From assembly GCA_902587735.1 (NCBI GenBank), contig CACIML010000003.1, positions 1-59,158 of the forward strand: a stretch of 59,158 nucleotides of DNA. The letters are read 5' to 3'. This DNA is from an uncultured Pelagibacteraceae bacterium. GTDB lineage: Bacteria; Pseudomonadota; Alphaproteobacteria; Pelagibacterales; Pelagibacteraceae. Position 1 is the first letter of the stretch. Every line of letters starts with the position of its first letter. The notes under the pieces were generated by a model. That model worked only from the letters and a program-made list of their open reading frames with translations, did no database searches and was not told the origin of the DNA. Shown one piece after another: positions 16,791 to 26,355 of this stretch. A program made the translations under genes and the position numbers.

Positions 16791-17498
16791 ATTTAAAAAA
16801 TAATTAATTATAGAAAGTGAAGAAATTACAGCTGTTTCTGATCTTAAAATATTATTGTTTATTTTAAGTGACTGAAGATTTTTAAAATTAATAATTTCTT
16901 TCCTTTCATTTTCTGTGAAGTCTCCTTCTGGTCCAATTATTATACAAATTGGTTTATTTCCTTTTTTTATTTTAGAATCTAGTTTTTGATTTTTAGTATT
17001 TATGTCCCCAAAAATCATGTTAACTTTATTATTATTTTTTTCTAAAAAAGACTTTAAATTTTGAGCTTTTTCAATATCAGGAACTGCCAGACGATTAGAT
17101 TGTTCTGATGCTTCTATAATAATTTTTTTAACCCTTTCATAATTTATTTTTCTAACAATTGTACGGTCTGTAATGATTGGTACAAATTTAGTTACGCCTA
17201 ATTCAGTTGCTTTTTGGATCATAAAATTAAAGTAATTAGATTTAATTGGAGAAAAAGCTAACCAGATTTCTCTTGAATTTTCTTTTTGTCTTAATTGGTT
17301 TGTAATATTAAATTCTACTATTCCATTTAAAATTTCTTTAATTTTTGCCTCCCATTCTCCTTTCTCATTAAATAAAGAAAAGGTATCATTAACTTTCACT
17401 CTCATCACCTTATTAACATAATGGGATTGAGATTTATCAAGCTTAGCTTTTAAATTAAGTGATAAACTTTCTGGAAAAAATAATCTAATATTACTCAT
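16785..17498 (-). CDS. rsmE: 16S rRNA m3U1498 methyltransferase RsmE
   Basis: A 237-residue SPOUT-class methyltransferase. The N-terminal PUA-like part starts MSNIRLFFPE and the C-terminal trefoil knot has IIGPEGDFTENERKEI and LKINNNILRSETAVIS, the SAM-binding signature of RsmE. The middle stretch KATELGVTKFVPIITDRTI is also typical. It methylates U1498 in the decoding region of the 30S subunit. It is divergent from the HAD gene with only 17 bp between starts and convergent with sco1. Confidence 0.95.
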   Translation of the reverse strand: MSNIRLFFPESLSLNLKAKLDKSQSHYVNKVMRVKVNDTFSLFNEKGEWEAKIKEILNGIVEFNITNQLRQKENSREIWLAFSPIKSNYFNFMIQKATELGVTKFVPIITDRTIVRKINYERVKKIIIEASEQSNRLAVPDIEKAQNLKSFLEKNNNKVNMIFGDINTKNQKLDSKIKKGNKPICIIIGPEGDFTENERKEIINFKNLQSLKINNNILRSETAVISSLSIINYFLNL

Positions 17499-17515
17499 AT
17501 TTATTAAGTTAATTT

Positions 17516-18178
17516 ATGAAAAATATTAAAGCAATAATTTTTGATGCATATGGTACCTTATTTGATGTCAATTCAGCTGCAGAAAAATGCAAAAATAAAA
17601 TTGGAGATAAATGGGAACCTTTTGCAAATTATTGGAGAACAATACAACTTGAATATACATGGCTAAGAAGCCTTATGAATAGACATGAAGATTTTTGGCA
17701 AGTTACAGAAGATAGTTTAGATAAATCAATGAAAGTTTTTAAGATTAATGCTTTAATGAAAAATGAGCTGTTAGATCTTTATAGAGTTTTATCAACTTTT
17801 CCTGAAGTTAGTGAAACTTTAAAAATACTCAAAGAAAAAAAATATAAACTAGCAATTCTTTCAAATGGCACTCCATCTTTACTTAAAGAATTAGTTAGCA
17901 GTAATAATTTAGAAAATATTTTTGATGATGTTTTGTCTGTAGAAGAGGTAAAAACTTATAAACCTCATCCTAATGTTTATAGTATTCCTATTAAAAAGTA
18001 TCAAATTGAAAAAAATCAATTTGCTTATTTAAGTGCTAATTCATGGGACGTGTCTGCAGCAGGTAACTTTGGATTTAATGCAGTTTGGGTAAATAGAAAT
18101 AAAAATATATTCGATAACTTAGATTATAAACCGATAACAGAAATTAACAATTTAAGTGATTTAAATAATTTACTTTAA
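17516..18178 (+). CDS. HAD hydrolase, haloacid dehalogenase type II
   Basis: A 220-residue HAD-fold hydrolase. Motif I is IFDAYGTLFDV with the nucleophile Asp10, motif II is LSNGTP near 116, Lys is in TYKPHP near 154, and motif III is SANSWDVSAAGNFGFNAVWVNR. The AYGTLFDV and SSNxWD features are those of L-2-haloacid dehalogenases, so substrates may be 2-haloacids. Many close homologues have undefined physiological substrates, and function is therefore only class-level. Confidence 0.85.
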   Translation: MKNIKAIIFDAYGTLFDVNSAAEKCKNKIGDKWEPFANYWRTIQLEYTWLRSLMNRHEDFWQVTEDSLDKSMKVFKINALMKNELLDLYRVLSTFPEVSETLKILKEKKYKLAILSNGTPSLLKELVSSNNLENIFDDVLSVEEVKTYKPHPNVYSIPIKKYQIEKNQFAYLSANSWDVSAAGNFGFNAVWVNRNKNIFDNLDYKPITEINNLSDLNNLL

Positions 18179-18220
18179 TTACCAACTTGATTTAACAATT
18201 TAAGGAATTATATAAAAGTA

Positions 18221-19057
18221 ATGTCAAATATAGAGGTTAATCAAATTATTGATCCTATCCCAACAACAGATGGTGCAGGTGTAAAATTAAAAAGAAGCAT
18301 TGGTGTAGAACCAAATTACTTTGATCCATTTTTAATGTTAGATGAATTTGGCTCTGAAAATAAAGATGATTATATCGCTGGGTTTCCTCCTCATCCTCAT
18401 AGAGGAATTGAAACAGTAACATATATGCTTGCAGGAGATTTTGAGCATAAAGATAGTACTGGAGGCGAAGGAAGAATGACTGCTGGAGATGTTCAGTGGA
18501 TGAAAACTGGAAGTGGCATAATTCACTCTGAAATGCCAGCTATGAAAGAAGGCAAACTTCACGGATTTCAATTATGGATTAATATGCCTGCCAAACTTAA
18601 AATGAGCAAACCTGATTATATATATATTGATTCAGATACAATGAGTCTTCACAAAGATGAAGATAAACAAATAAAAGTTATTGCTGGAAAATTTGAAAAT
18701 GCAGAAGGACCTGTTAAAGGCCATAATGTTGATCCAATTTATTTTGATATAGAAATTAAAAAAAATAAAGAATTTAACTTTGAATTACCTTTGGATCATA
18801 ACTCTTTTATTTATCTAATAAATGGCGAAATTAAAGTAGGAGAACAAGCACACGATAAAGTTCAAAATTCAACTTTAATTTTGTTAACTAAAGGTAAAAA
18901 ACTTCATGTATCTGCTATAACGAAAGCTAAATTTTTACTAATAGCAGGTAAGCCAATTGGCGAACCAATATCAAGGGGTGGTCCATTTGTGATGAACACC
19001 AAATCAGAAATCTTGAAAGCTGTCCAAGATTATCATAATGGTACATTTGTGAAATGA
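18221..19057 (+). CDS. Pirin-family cupin protein
   Basis: A 278-residue bicupin. The first cupin holds the metal-binding pattern PPHPHRGIETVTYMLAGDFEHKDS and later GSGIIHSEMP, the classical pirin histidines and glutamate. The second cupin is degenerate. Some bacterial pirins have quercetinase activity or modulate metabolic enzymes; the substrate here is unknown. The stop overlaps the next gene start by 4 bases (ATGA), so it is coupled to the quinone reductase gene, which hints at a shared redox or detoxification role. Confidence 0.9.
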   Translation: MSNIEVNQIIDPIPTTDGAGVKLKRSIGVEPNYFDPFLMLDEFGSENKDDYIAGFPPHPHRGIETVTYMLAGDFEHKDSTGGEGRMTAGDVQWMKTGSGIIHSEMPAMKEGKLHGFQLWINMPAKLKMSKPDYIYIDSDTMSLHKDEDKQIKVIAGKFENAEGPVKGHNVDPIYFDIEIKKNKEFNFELPLDHNSFIYLINGEIKVGEQAHDKVQNSTLILLTKGKKLHVSAITKAKFLLIAGKPIGEPISRGGPFVMNTKSEILKAVQDYHNGTFVK

Positions 19058-20025
19058 AAGCTGTTCAAATATCAAAAACTGGTGGACCAGAAGTATTAGA
19101 AATAAAAGAAGTTACTTTAGATAAACCTGGCGCAGATGAAGTAACAATTGAGCACAAAGCAATTGGATTAAATTATATTGATACTTACCATAGATCTGGC
19201 CTTTATCCTTTAAAACTTCCGTCTGGAATAGGCGTTGAGGCAGCAGGAATAATAAAAGAAATAGGATCTGATGTTAAAGAATTTAATGTTGGTGACAAAA
19301 TTTCTTATTCTGGAGCACCATTAGGAGCTTATTCAACACATAGAAATTATCCAACAAAAAATCTTGTAAAAGTTCCAAATAATATTGATCTTGAAGTTGC
19401 TGCAACTTTAATGACGAAGGGTTTGACTACTTTTTATTTATTGCACAAAACTTATCCAGTTAAATCTGGAGAAACAATTCTGTTTCATGCTGCGGCTGGA
19501 GGTGTTGGTCAAATATTTGGGCAATGGGCAAAAACTCTTGGCTGTACAGTAATTGGTACTGTCGGAAATGATGAAAAAATAGATAAAGCTAAAAGTTATG
19601 GATATGATCATATAATAAATTACAACAAGGAAAATTTTTCAGAAAAAGTTTTAGAGATTACAAATGGCAAAGGTGTTTCTGTAGTTTATGATGGTGTCGG
19701 CAAAAGTACTTTTGAAGGTTCTTTAGAATGCCTAAGTATAAGAGGAATGATGGTATCCTTTGGAAATGCTTCTGGAGCTTTATCTCCCATAGATGTGCCC
19801 AAATTGTTACAACCAAAAGGTTTGTATTTTATAAGACCTTCTATGCAACAATATTTAAGCAAAAAAGAAGAAATTGACGAGGGTGCAAAAATTTTATTTA
19901 AAAAAGTGGGATCAGGAAAAGTTAAAATTGAAATATTTAAAAAATATAAATTAGAAAATATTGTAGAAGTTCATAAAGATTTAGAATCTAGAAAAATTCT
20001 TGGACCAGCTATAATTATACCTTAG
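19054..20025 (+). CDS. qor: NADPH:quinone reductase, zeta-crystallin-like MDR protein
   Basis: A 323-residue zinc-free medium-chain dehydrogenase/reductase. The N-terminal GroES-like domain starts MKAVQISKTGGPEVLEIKEV, and the Rossmann domain carries HAAAGGVGQIFGQWAKTLG (about 145-163). No zinc-ligand cysteines are present. It reduces quinones or enones with NADPH. It is translationally coupled to the upstream pirin gene. Its TAG stop shares four bases with the stop of the convergent DUF2721 gene. Substrate is not determinable from sequence. Confidence 0.9.
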   Translation: MKAVQISKTGGPEVLEIKEVTLDKPGADEVTIEHKAIGLNYIDTYHRSGLYPLKLPSGIGVEAAGIIKEIGSDVKEFNVGDKISYSGAPLGAYSTHRNYPTKNLVKVPNNIDLEVAATLMTKGLTTFYLLHKTYPVKSGETILFHAAAGGVGQIFGQWAKTLGCTVIGTVGNDEKIDKAKSYGYDHIINYNKENFSEKVLEITNGKGVSVVYDGVGKSTFEGSLECLSIRGMMVSFGNASGALSPIDVPKLLQPKGLYFIRPSMQQYLSKKEEIDEGAKILFKKVGSGKVKIEIFKKYKLENIVEVHKDLESRKILGPAIIIP

Positions 20026-20426
20026 TCTAAATCAATTTTCATATCTGATAAATGTAATTTTAATGTTTCAGTCGATAGATGTATATCTCTAATAAAAAAT
20101 AGAACAGAAACTATCATTGATAAACAACATGATCCAAAAATAATTCGTGCCAAAAAAATCATGTCTAAATAAAGAGCAAAAACTGTTAGCATATTAAACA
20201 AAAATCCAAAACTTGCACACGCAAGAGTGTATTTTAGCCATTTAACTCTGCCATTTAAATTTATTAACTGTTTTTCCCATTCTGGAGGAATATGTTTTTC
20301 CCAAACATATTCATCATGTATTTTTCTAATTAAATTGCTTAGTGTGTGAAAACGATTGCCATAAACACTCATTAAAAGCGGTATAGCTGGAAACATTAAA
20401 GCAGTTACTGTGTAGTCAACATTCAT
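20022..20426 (-). CDS. DUF2721 membrane protein
   Basis: A 134-residue protein with an N-terminal hydrophobic segment (ALMFPAIPLLMSVYGNRF), a charged middle (LSNLIRKIHDEYVW), and two further helices (about 70-92 and 94-112). The layout and the L-x-x-L-I-R-x-I-H motif match DUF2721, a family of unknown function. It is divergent from ubiA with a 50 bp spacer. The shared TTAG tetranucleotide at 20022-20025 supplies stop codons to both this gene and the convergent reductase. Confidence 0.75.
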   Translation of the reverse strand: MNVDYTVTALMFPAIPLLMSVYGNRFHTLSNLIRKIHDEYVWEKHIPPEWEKQLINLNGRVKWLKYTLACASFGFLFNMLTVFALYLDMIFLARIIFGSCCLSMIVSVLFFIRDIHLSTETLKLHLSDMKIDLD

Positions 20427-20476
20427 AACGAATCAATTTGATTATGAATCTAGGCTTTGTTATTTACAAGTAAATT

Positions 20477-21349
20477 ATGCTCCAAAAACTAAATCTTTTT
20501 ATTGAACTAACAAGATTAAAAAAACCAATTGGATATATGCTGCTCTTTTGGCCTTGTTTGTGGGGTTTGACCATTGCATATGATTTTAATGGAAGTTTAT
20601 TAATTTTTTGTAAATATTTAATTTTTTTTTTAGCTGGTGCAATATTAATGAGATCTGCTGGATGTATAATTAACGATATATCAGATAGAAATTTTGACAA
20701 AAAAGTTGAAAGGACAAAATCTAGACCAATAGCTTCAGGAGAAATTTCAATTAAACTTGCTTTTTTTTACGCTTCAATTCTATGCATGTTAGCTTTATTA
20801 ATTCTTATTAATTTTAATTCTTTTACAATATTTTTGGCAATTTGTTCAATGCCGCTGGCCTTTACCTACCCTTTAATGAAAAGATTTACATATTGGCCTC
20901 AGCTATATCTTGGTATAACTTTTAATTATGGAATTATACTTGGATGGACCTCTATAAATCCTGAAATAGATATTAAGCCAATAATATTTTATTTAGGAGC
21001 CATATTTTGGACACTTGGTTACGACACAATATATGGATTCCAAGATATTAAAGATGATGAAATAATAGGAGTAAAATCAACATCAATTTTATTCAAAAAT
21101 AATTCAAAAATGTTTTTAAAAATTGTCTTTTTTTTATTCGTGCTTTTTTATTTAACACTAGGTTACTTAATGAATCTAAATTTCGCTTTCTTTATCTTGT
21201 CAATTATACCAATATCTCATTTGTTTTTATACCAAATAAAAAAATTTGATCCTTTAAAACCAGAAGTATGCCTTAATATATTTAAAAGTAATAATTTTTT
21301 TGGATTAATTATTTTTGTAAATTTACTAATCGGTAAGGTTTCTTTTTAA
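20477..21349 (+). CDS. ubiA: 4-hydroxybenzoate polyprenyltransferase UbiA
   Basis: Integral membrane prenyltransferase of ubiquinone synthesis. The 290-residue sequence has the first Asp-rich motif CIINDISDRNFDKKVERTKSRP near residue 62 and the second, YDTIYGFQDIKDDEIIGVKS, near 178, with about eight helices. The start MLQKLNLFIELTRLKKPIGYMLLFWPC matches the family. It lies three bases before msbA on the same strand. A palindrome ATTTACAAGTAAAT sits directly before the start codon (20462-20475). Confidence 0.96.
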   Translation: MLQKLNLFIELTRLKKPIGYMLLFWPCLWGLTIAYDFNGSLLIFCKYLIFFLAGAILMRSAGCIINDISDRNFDKKVERTKSRPIASGEISIKLAFFYASILCMLALLILINFNSFTIFLAICSMPLAFTYPLMKRFTYWPQLYLGITFNYGIILGWTSINPEIDIKPIIFYLGAIFWTLGYDTIYGFQDIKDDEIIGVKSTSILFKNNSKMFLKIVFFLFVLFYLTLGYLMNLNFAFFILSIIPISHLFLYQIKKFDPLKPEVCLNIFKSNNFFGLIIFVNLLIGKVSF

Positions 21350-21352
21350 TTT

Positions 21353-23092
21353 ATGACTAATTTTGAAATTATAAAAAGATTATTTAAAACTTATACAAAA
21401 AATTATCTAAACAAAATTCTACTTTCTATATTTTTTTCTTTATTAGTTGCGGGAAGCACTTCTTCCATAGCTTGGCTATTAGACCCTGCGATAGAAAAAA
21501 TATTTATAGAAAAAAACCAAACATTAATTTTGATTATTCCTGGAATTATTATTTTGGCTTTTGCAACAAAAGGAATATCAATGTACTTAGCAAAAATTAT
21601 CATGATTGGAGTTGCAGAAGATGTAAAAAGAAATATTCAATCTGATATGCTCAGCAATCTGATCAAAGCTGACACCAAGCTTATTGATAAAAAAAACTCA
21701 GGAAAATATATCTCTAATTTAACTTTTGACGCAAACTTACTTACTAATCTTGTAAGTACAGGTTTATTGAATCTTTCTAAAGACACGCTTACTTTAGTCG
21801 GTCTTCTATGTGTAATGTTCTATCAAAATTGGAAATTATCTTTAGTAGCTTTAATCATGATTCCTCTTGCAAGTTTCTTTGCTAGAAACCTTGGAAAAAG
21901 GATGGGTAAAGTAACAACAGAACTTCAAGAAAGAGCTGGAGATCTTACAACTTACCTATTTGAAATTTTTAAAAACCACAGATTAATTAAGATTTTTCAA
22001 AAAGAAAATTTTGAAAATGATAGGTCAAAAAAGTTTCTTGATAATCTAAAAGAAAAATCAAAAAAAACTCAAATAGTTTTGGTTAGAGCTTCACCAATAA
22101 TGGAAACTTTAACGGGAATAATGATAGCAAGTCTTATTTTTTACTCAGGAAAATTAATAATTAGCAATGAATTGGCTATAAATAATTTTTTTTCTTTTTT
22201 AGCTGCTATGATGTTGGCATATCAACCAGTTAGATCATTGGCAACTTTAAACATTTCGATTAATCAAAGTCTATCTGCTGCAAGAAGAGTCCTACCTATT
22301 ATTGATCATAAAAATGAAATTTTTGAAAAAAACTCAGATCAGGAATTAAAAATAGTTTTGGGTGATATTGATTTTAAGAATGTAAACTTTAAGTATGATA
22401 CTAAAGAAGACTCAGCCTTAAATTCAATTAATCTTAAAATAAAAGGTGGAAAAATGACTTCATTAGTTGGTTACAGTGGCGCAGGAAAATCAACCATTTT
22501 AAATTTAATTCCAAGATTTTATGACGCTAATTCTGGTGATGTACTTATCGACAAACAGTCAATTTATAAATCAAAACTTTCATCTTTAAGAAAAAATATT
22601 TCACTGGTTTCTCAAGATGTCACACTTTTTGATGATACAATTAAAAACAATATTGCCTATGCGGACTTAAATGCAAGTGAGGATGAAATAAAAAAAGTTG
22701 CTGAATTATCTTTTGCAGATGATTTTATTAAAAAACTTCCTGAAAAATACAACACATTAATAGGAGAAAATGGATTAAGATTGTCAGGGGGCGAAAAACA
22801 AAGGATTTCTATAGCAAGAGCAATGTTAAAAAAAAGTAAGATAATTTTGTTGGATGAAGCCACATCTTCTCTTGATGCTGAAACAGAAAACAAAATTCAG
22901 CAAGCCTTAAATATTTTGATTAAAGAAAGAACAGCTGTGGTTATTGCTCATCGCCTTTCAACAATTTTAAATTCTGATTCTATTTATGTGATAAATAACG
23001 GAAAGGTAATTGAAAATGGAACTCATACAGAGCTTTTATCAAATTCAGAAATATACAAAAGTTTTTATCAAAAGCAGATAAGAAAAAGTTAA
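21353..23092 (+). CDS. msbA: Lipid A export ABC transporter MsbA-like
   Basis: A 579-residue half transporter. Residues 1-315 hold six transmembrane helices (Type IV exporter fold). The C-terminal ATPase has Walker A GYSGAGKST near 375, Q-loop VSQDVTLFDD, signature LSGGEKQRISIARA near 480, Walker B IILLDEATSSLD and H-loop AHRLST. The genomic partners waaA, lpxK and lpxL immediately downstream support lipid A-core flipping across the inner membrane. The stop overlaps the waaA start (TAATG). Confidence 0.93.
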   Translation: MTNFEIIKRLFKTYTKNYLNKILLSIFFSLLVAGSTSSIAWLLDPAIEKIFIEKNQTLILIIPGIIILAFATKGISMYLAKIIMIGVAEDVKRNIQSDMLSNLIKADTKLIDKKNSGKYISNLTFDANLLTNLVSTGLLNLSKDTLTLVGLLCVMFYQNWKLSLVALIMIPLASFFARNLGKRMGKVTTELQERAGDLTTYLFEIFKNHRLIKIFQKENFENDRSKKFLDNLKEKSKKTQIVLVRASPIMETLTGIMIASLIFYSGKLIISNELAINNFFSFLAAMMLAYQPVRSLATLNISINQSLSAARRVLPIIDHKNEIFEKNSDQELKIVLGDIDFKNVNFKYDTKEDSALNSINLKIKGGKMTSLVGYSGAGKSTILNLIPRFYDANSGDVLIDKQSIYKSKLSSLRKNISLVSQDVTLFDDTIKNNIAYADLNASEDEIKKVAELSFADDFIKKLPEKYNTLIGENGLRLSGGEKQRISIARAMLKKSKIILLDEATSSLDAETENKIQQALNILIKERTAVVIAHRLSTILNSDSIYVINNGKVIENGTHTELLSNSEIYKSFYQKQIRKS

Positions 23093-24339
23093 TGTTATTT
23101 CTTTATAGAATACTAATAAATTTAACATTATTAATTTCGCCTCTAATAATAATTTTTAGAATTTTTAAAAAAAAAGAACATCATACTAGATTTTTAGAAA
23201 AATTAGGACTTTCCAAAAATAAAAGGAAATTAGGAAAATTAATTTGGTTTCATGGTTCAAGTGTAGGTGAAATATTAAGTGTAATGCCTTTAATAGAAAA
23301 CTTAGAGAAAAAAAAAAATATAAAACAAATACTTTTAACTTCAAATACCTTAAGTTCTGCAAAAGTATTTAACAATTTTAAATTAAAAAAAACTATTCAT
23401 CAATTCCTTCCTATAGATTCAAATTTTATAACAAAAAAATTTTTAAATTATTGGAAACCTTCATTAGTTATTTTTATAGAATCTGAAATTTGGCCAAACA
23501 TAATATTAAATTTAAAAAATAAAAATACTCCACTTATATTGTTAAATGCCAGAATAACCAAAAAAACTTACAAAAAATGGAAAAAAATATCTTTTTTTTC
23601 TAGATTAATATTTAATAAATTTGATATTTGTTTAGCGCAAAATAATGAGACTAAAAATTATCTTAAAAAACTAGGAGCAAAAAATATTAAAAAATTAGGA
23701 AATTTAAAGTTTTCTGAAACAAGTTTAAAAAATATTAATAAAATTAGTAAAGATACTAAAAAATTTTTTGATTTAAAAAGAATATTATTTGGAGCCATTA
23801 GCACTCATCAAAAGGAAGAAATTTTTTGTGCTAAAGTACATGCGGATTTAAAAAAAAAATACACAAATGGTGTTACTATTATAATTCCTCGACATATACA
23901 TAGATCTTCAAATATAAAAAAAGAAATAGAAAATATTGGATTAAAAGTTCATTTACACAGTTCTGGAGAAAGAATAGATGATAAAACTGACATTTATTTA
24001 GTGGATACTTTTGGGGAAACAAAATTATTTATAAAAATTTGTAATATTGTATTTTTGGGGGGGTCATTAATCCATCATGGTGGACAAAATCCAATAGAAG
24101 CGGCAAGACTAGGATGCAAAGTTATTCATGGACCTAATATTGATAATTTTTTGGAAGTTTATGATTTACTATATAAAAATAGGATTTCATCAAAAATTAA
24201 AACTATAAAGCAAGCAAAAAGTATAATTCAAAAAAACTTAAACAATAAATTTAGTTCTAAAAAAATTATAAAAAAATTAAATTCTATAGGAAATAAAACG
24301 CTGTTAATTAATCAAAAGGAGATTAGTAAATATATATAA
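23092..24339 (+). CDS. waaA: 3-deoxy-D-manno-octulosonic acid (KDO) transferase
   Basis: A 415-residue GT30 glycosyltransferase that attaches KDO to lipid IVA. The N-terminal domain shows IWFHGSSVGEILSVMPLI with the acceptor-binding Glu, and ESEIWPNIILNLK. The C-terminal domain has FLGGSLIHHGGQNPIEAARLGCKVIHGPN, the donor-binding signature. An N-terminal membrane anchor spans about 3-23. Whether it adds one, two or more KDO residues cannot be read from sequence. It lies between msbA and lpxK with overlapping junctions. Confidence 0.94.
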   Translation: MLFLYRILINLTLLISPLIIIFRIFKKKEHHTRFLEKLGLSKNKRKLGKLIWFHGSSVGEILSVMPLIENLEKKKNIKQILLTSNTLSSAKVFNNFKLKKTIHQFLPIDSNFITKKFLNYWKPSLVIFIESEIWPNIILNLKNKNTPLILLNARITKKTYKKWKKISFFSRLIFNKFDICLAQNNETKNYLKKLGAKNIKKLGNLKFSETSLKNINKISKDTKKFFDLKRILFGAISTHQKEEIFCAKVHADLKKKYTNGVTIIIPRHIHRSSNIKKEIENIGLKVHLHSSGERIDDKTDIYLVDTFGETKLFIKICNIVFLGGSLIHHGGQNPIEAARLGCKVIHGPNIDNFLEVYDLLYKNRISSKIKTIKQAKSIIQKNLNNKFSSKKIIKKLNSIGNKTLLINQKEISKYI

Positions 24340-25260
24340 ATGAAACTAAAAAAACCAAAATTTTGGGATAGTACAAAATTTTCTATTTGGATTATTTTAT
24401 TTTTTCCAATCTCAATATTATTTTTGTTATTTTCTTTTATAAATAAACTTAAAATTCCTAAAAAATTTCCAATACCAATTATATGTGTGGGCAATATTTA
24501 TGTAGGTGGAACCGGAAAAACACCGTTGGTATCAAAAATTTTTAATATAACTAAATCATTGGGAAAAAATCCAGGATTTATTAAAAAATATTATAATTAT
24601 CTTGATGATGAAATATCAATATTACAAAAAATAGGAGCAACATTTGTTTCTAAAAATAGAATAGAAGCAATTAACAATTTAATAGAGAACAATAATGATT
24701 TAGCAATTCTTGATGATGGATTTCAAGATTTTAGTGTTAAAAAAAATTTTTCTATACTTTGTTTTAATCAAAAACAATGGATTGGAAATGGATTTATTAT
24801 TCCTTCTGGTCCACTAAGAGAAAAGTTGTCGGCAGTTAAAAGAGCAGATTGTGTAATAATAAATGGCAACAAAAATATTCAAATTGAAGATCAAATATAT
24901 AAAGAAAACAAAAATGTAAAAATTTTCTATTCAAAATATAAACCTGTAAATATTGATAGATTCAAAGATAAAAAAATATGCGCTTTTGCTGGAATAGGAA
25001 ATCCATCAAATTTTTTTGATTTGTTAAAAGAAAATAAATTAAATTTAATTAACACAGTTTCTTTTCCTGATCATTATAAATTTTCAGCGTCAGATTATAA
25101 ATATTTATTATCTAACAGTAAGGATGCGCTATTATTAACTACAGAAAAAGATCATTACAGAATAGATGAAGATTACAAAAAAAATATTAAATTCTTACAA
25201 ATTGAACTAGAAATAGATGATAAAGATATTTTTGTAGAATTAATTAAGAAGAAAATATGA
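24340..25260 (+). CDS. lpxK: Tetraacyldisaccharide 4'-kinase LpxK
   Basis: A 306-residue membrane-associated P-loop kinase that phosphorylates the lipid A precursor at the 4' position. After an N-terminal hydrophobic helix (about 15-34) comes the Walker A CVGNIYVGGTGKTPLV near residue 50, then DDGFQDFSVKKN (catalytic Asp region), GPLREKLSAVKRAD, and SFPDHYKFSASD. Slightly shorter than the typical 320-330 residues. It is coupled to lpxL by a 4-base ATGA overlap. Confidence 0.94.
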   Translation: MKLKKPKFWDSTKFSIWIILFFPISILFLLFSFINKLKIPKKFPIPIICVGNIYVGGTGKTPLVSKIFNITKSLGKNPGFIKKYYNYLDDEISILQKIGATFVSKNRIEAINNLIENNNDLAILDDGFQDFSVKKNFSILCFNQKQWIGNGFIIPSGPLREKLSAVKRADCVIINGNKNIQIEDQIYKENKNVKIFYSKYKPVNIDRFKDKKICAFAGIGNPSNFFDLLKENKLNLINTVSFPDHYKFSASDYKYLLSNSKDALLLTTEKDHYRIDEDYKKNIKFLQIELEIDDKDIFVELIKKKI

Positions 25261-26132
25261 AAATTATAAAATATTTTTTTGAGTTTATAATTATAATTTC
25301 TTTGTTTAGTATTTTTAAAATAATAGGGCTTAAGAATGCATCTAACCTTGGAAGCATTCTGGGAAAAATAATTGGTCCCTATTTTAGATCAAAAAATATA
25401 ATTAAAAAAAATATTAAAATTGGGTTAGGTGAGATTGATGAAAAAAAAGAAGCAGAAATAATAAATGGAATGTGGTCAAATATTGGTAGAACTTTTGCTG
25501 AGTATATTTTTTTAAAAAATTTTAAGTTAAACAAAATTGGATCTGGTCATATAAAAATTATAGGAATTGAATATTTGAAAGAAATAAAAAAATCTAATAA
25601 ACCAGTAGTTTTTTTTTCAGGTCATTTTGCAAATTTTGAACTTATGGCTATGGAATTAGTTAAGTTTGGAATCAACCTTGCTGCAATTTATAGGCCATTA
25701 AATAACTTTTTTTTAAATCCTTTGATGGAGCATTTAAGAACAAAGTACATTTGCCCTATACAGATTCCAAAAGGCAAATCTGGTTCCAGAGAAATAGTAA
25801 AAAAAATCAAAGAGGGTTATAGTGTTGCTTTAATGGTAGATCAGCGTGTTAGCGAAGGACCAAGAATATCTTTTTTCAATAAAGGAGCACATACAACCAC
25901 TATTCCTACACAATTAGCCCTAAAGTATAATTGTAAACTAGTCCCGATATATATTGAAAGAAAAAATGGAATTTTTTTTGAAATGATTATTCATAAACCA
26001 TATGAAATAAACAAAACTGGAATACATGAAGAAGACATAAAAAATAATTCTTTAAAAATTAATCAAAATATTGAAAAAATGATTACAAAAAACCCATTTC
26101 AATGGATTTGGACACATGATCGTTGGAAATAG
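25257..26132 (+). CDS. lpxL: Lipid A biosynthesis acyltransferase (LpxL/HtrB family)
   Basis: A 291-residue lysophospholipid-acyltransferase-like protein. It has an N-terminal membrane helix (about 8-26), the catalytic H-x4-E motif in FFSGHFANFELMAMEL near residue 121, substrate-binding VALMVDQRVSEGPRISFFN, and a terminal WIWTHDRWK typical of LpxL/LpxM. It adds a secondary acyl chain to KDO-lipid A. It closes the msbA-waaA-lpxK-lpxL operon and is convergent with the DUF2093 gene, 1 bp apart. Confidence 0.93.
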   Translation: MKIIKYFFEFIIIISLFSIFKIIGLKNASNLGSILGKIIGPYFRSKNIIKKNIKIGLGEIDEKKEAEIINGMWSNIGRTFAEYIFLKNFKLNKIGSGHIKIIGIEYLKEIKKSNKPVVFFSGHFANFELMAMELVKFGINLAAIYRPLNNFFLNPLMEHLRTKYICPIQIPKGKSGSREIVKKIKEGYSVALMVDQRVSEGPRISFFNKGAHTTTIPTQLALKYNCKLVPIYIERKNGIFFEMIIHKPYEINKTGIHEEDIKNNSLKINQNIEKMITKNPFQWIWTHDRWK

Positions 26133-26133
26133 T

Positions 26134-26334
26134 TTAACTCTTTTTTTTTAATTTTTCTCTCTTTTTATCCGCTTCAATATAAGAAAAGTAAGCTTCCTGT
26201 AATTCAACATTCCAATACGTAAGTTTATCTAAATAAATTTTCTTGCCCGATATTGCACAAATTACATGATCTCCATCTTTTACGATTTTGAAATTATTTG
26301 GAAGATATTTTATTGTGGCTAATTTATTTTTCAT
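26134..26334 (-). CDS. DUF2093 family protein
   Basis: A 66-residue soluble protein: ATIKYLPNNFKIVKDGDHVICAISGKKIYLDKLTYWNVELQEAYFS pattern with V-x-C-A-x-(S/T)-G-x-x-I and L-x-Y-W-x-V, which identify DUF2093, a small alphaproteobacterial family of unknown function. The start at 26334 (MKNKLATIKY) is preferred over an in-frame ATG at 26394, which lies inside the divergent purD gene. The DUF2093-purD neighbourhood is conserved in alphaproteobacteria. Confidence 0.8.
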   Translation of the reverse strand: MKNKLATIKYLPNNFKIVKDGDHVICAISGKKIYLDKLTYWNVELQEAYFSYIEADKKREKLKKKS

Positions 26335-26355
26335 TAGATAGAAATATGAATATAT

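Noticed and set aside
20462..20475. Palindrome ATTTACAAGTAAAT before ubiA as a further ScfR-type site
   Set aside because: It includes one TTTACAAG match but only a single copy, next to a gene with no metabolic link to glyoxylate; chance is likely in AT-rich DNA.
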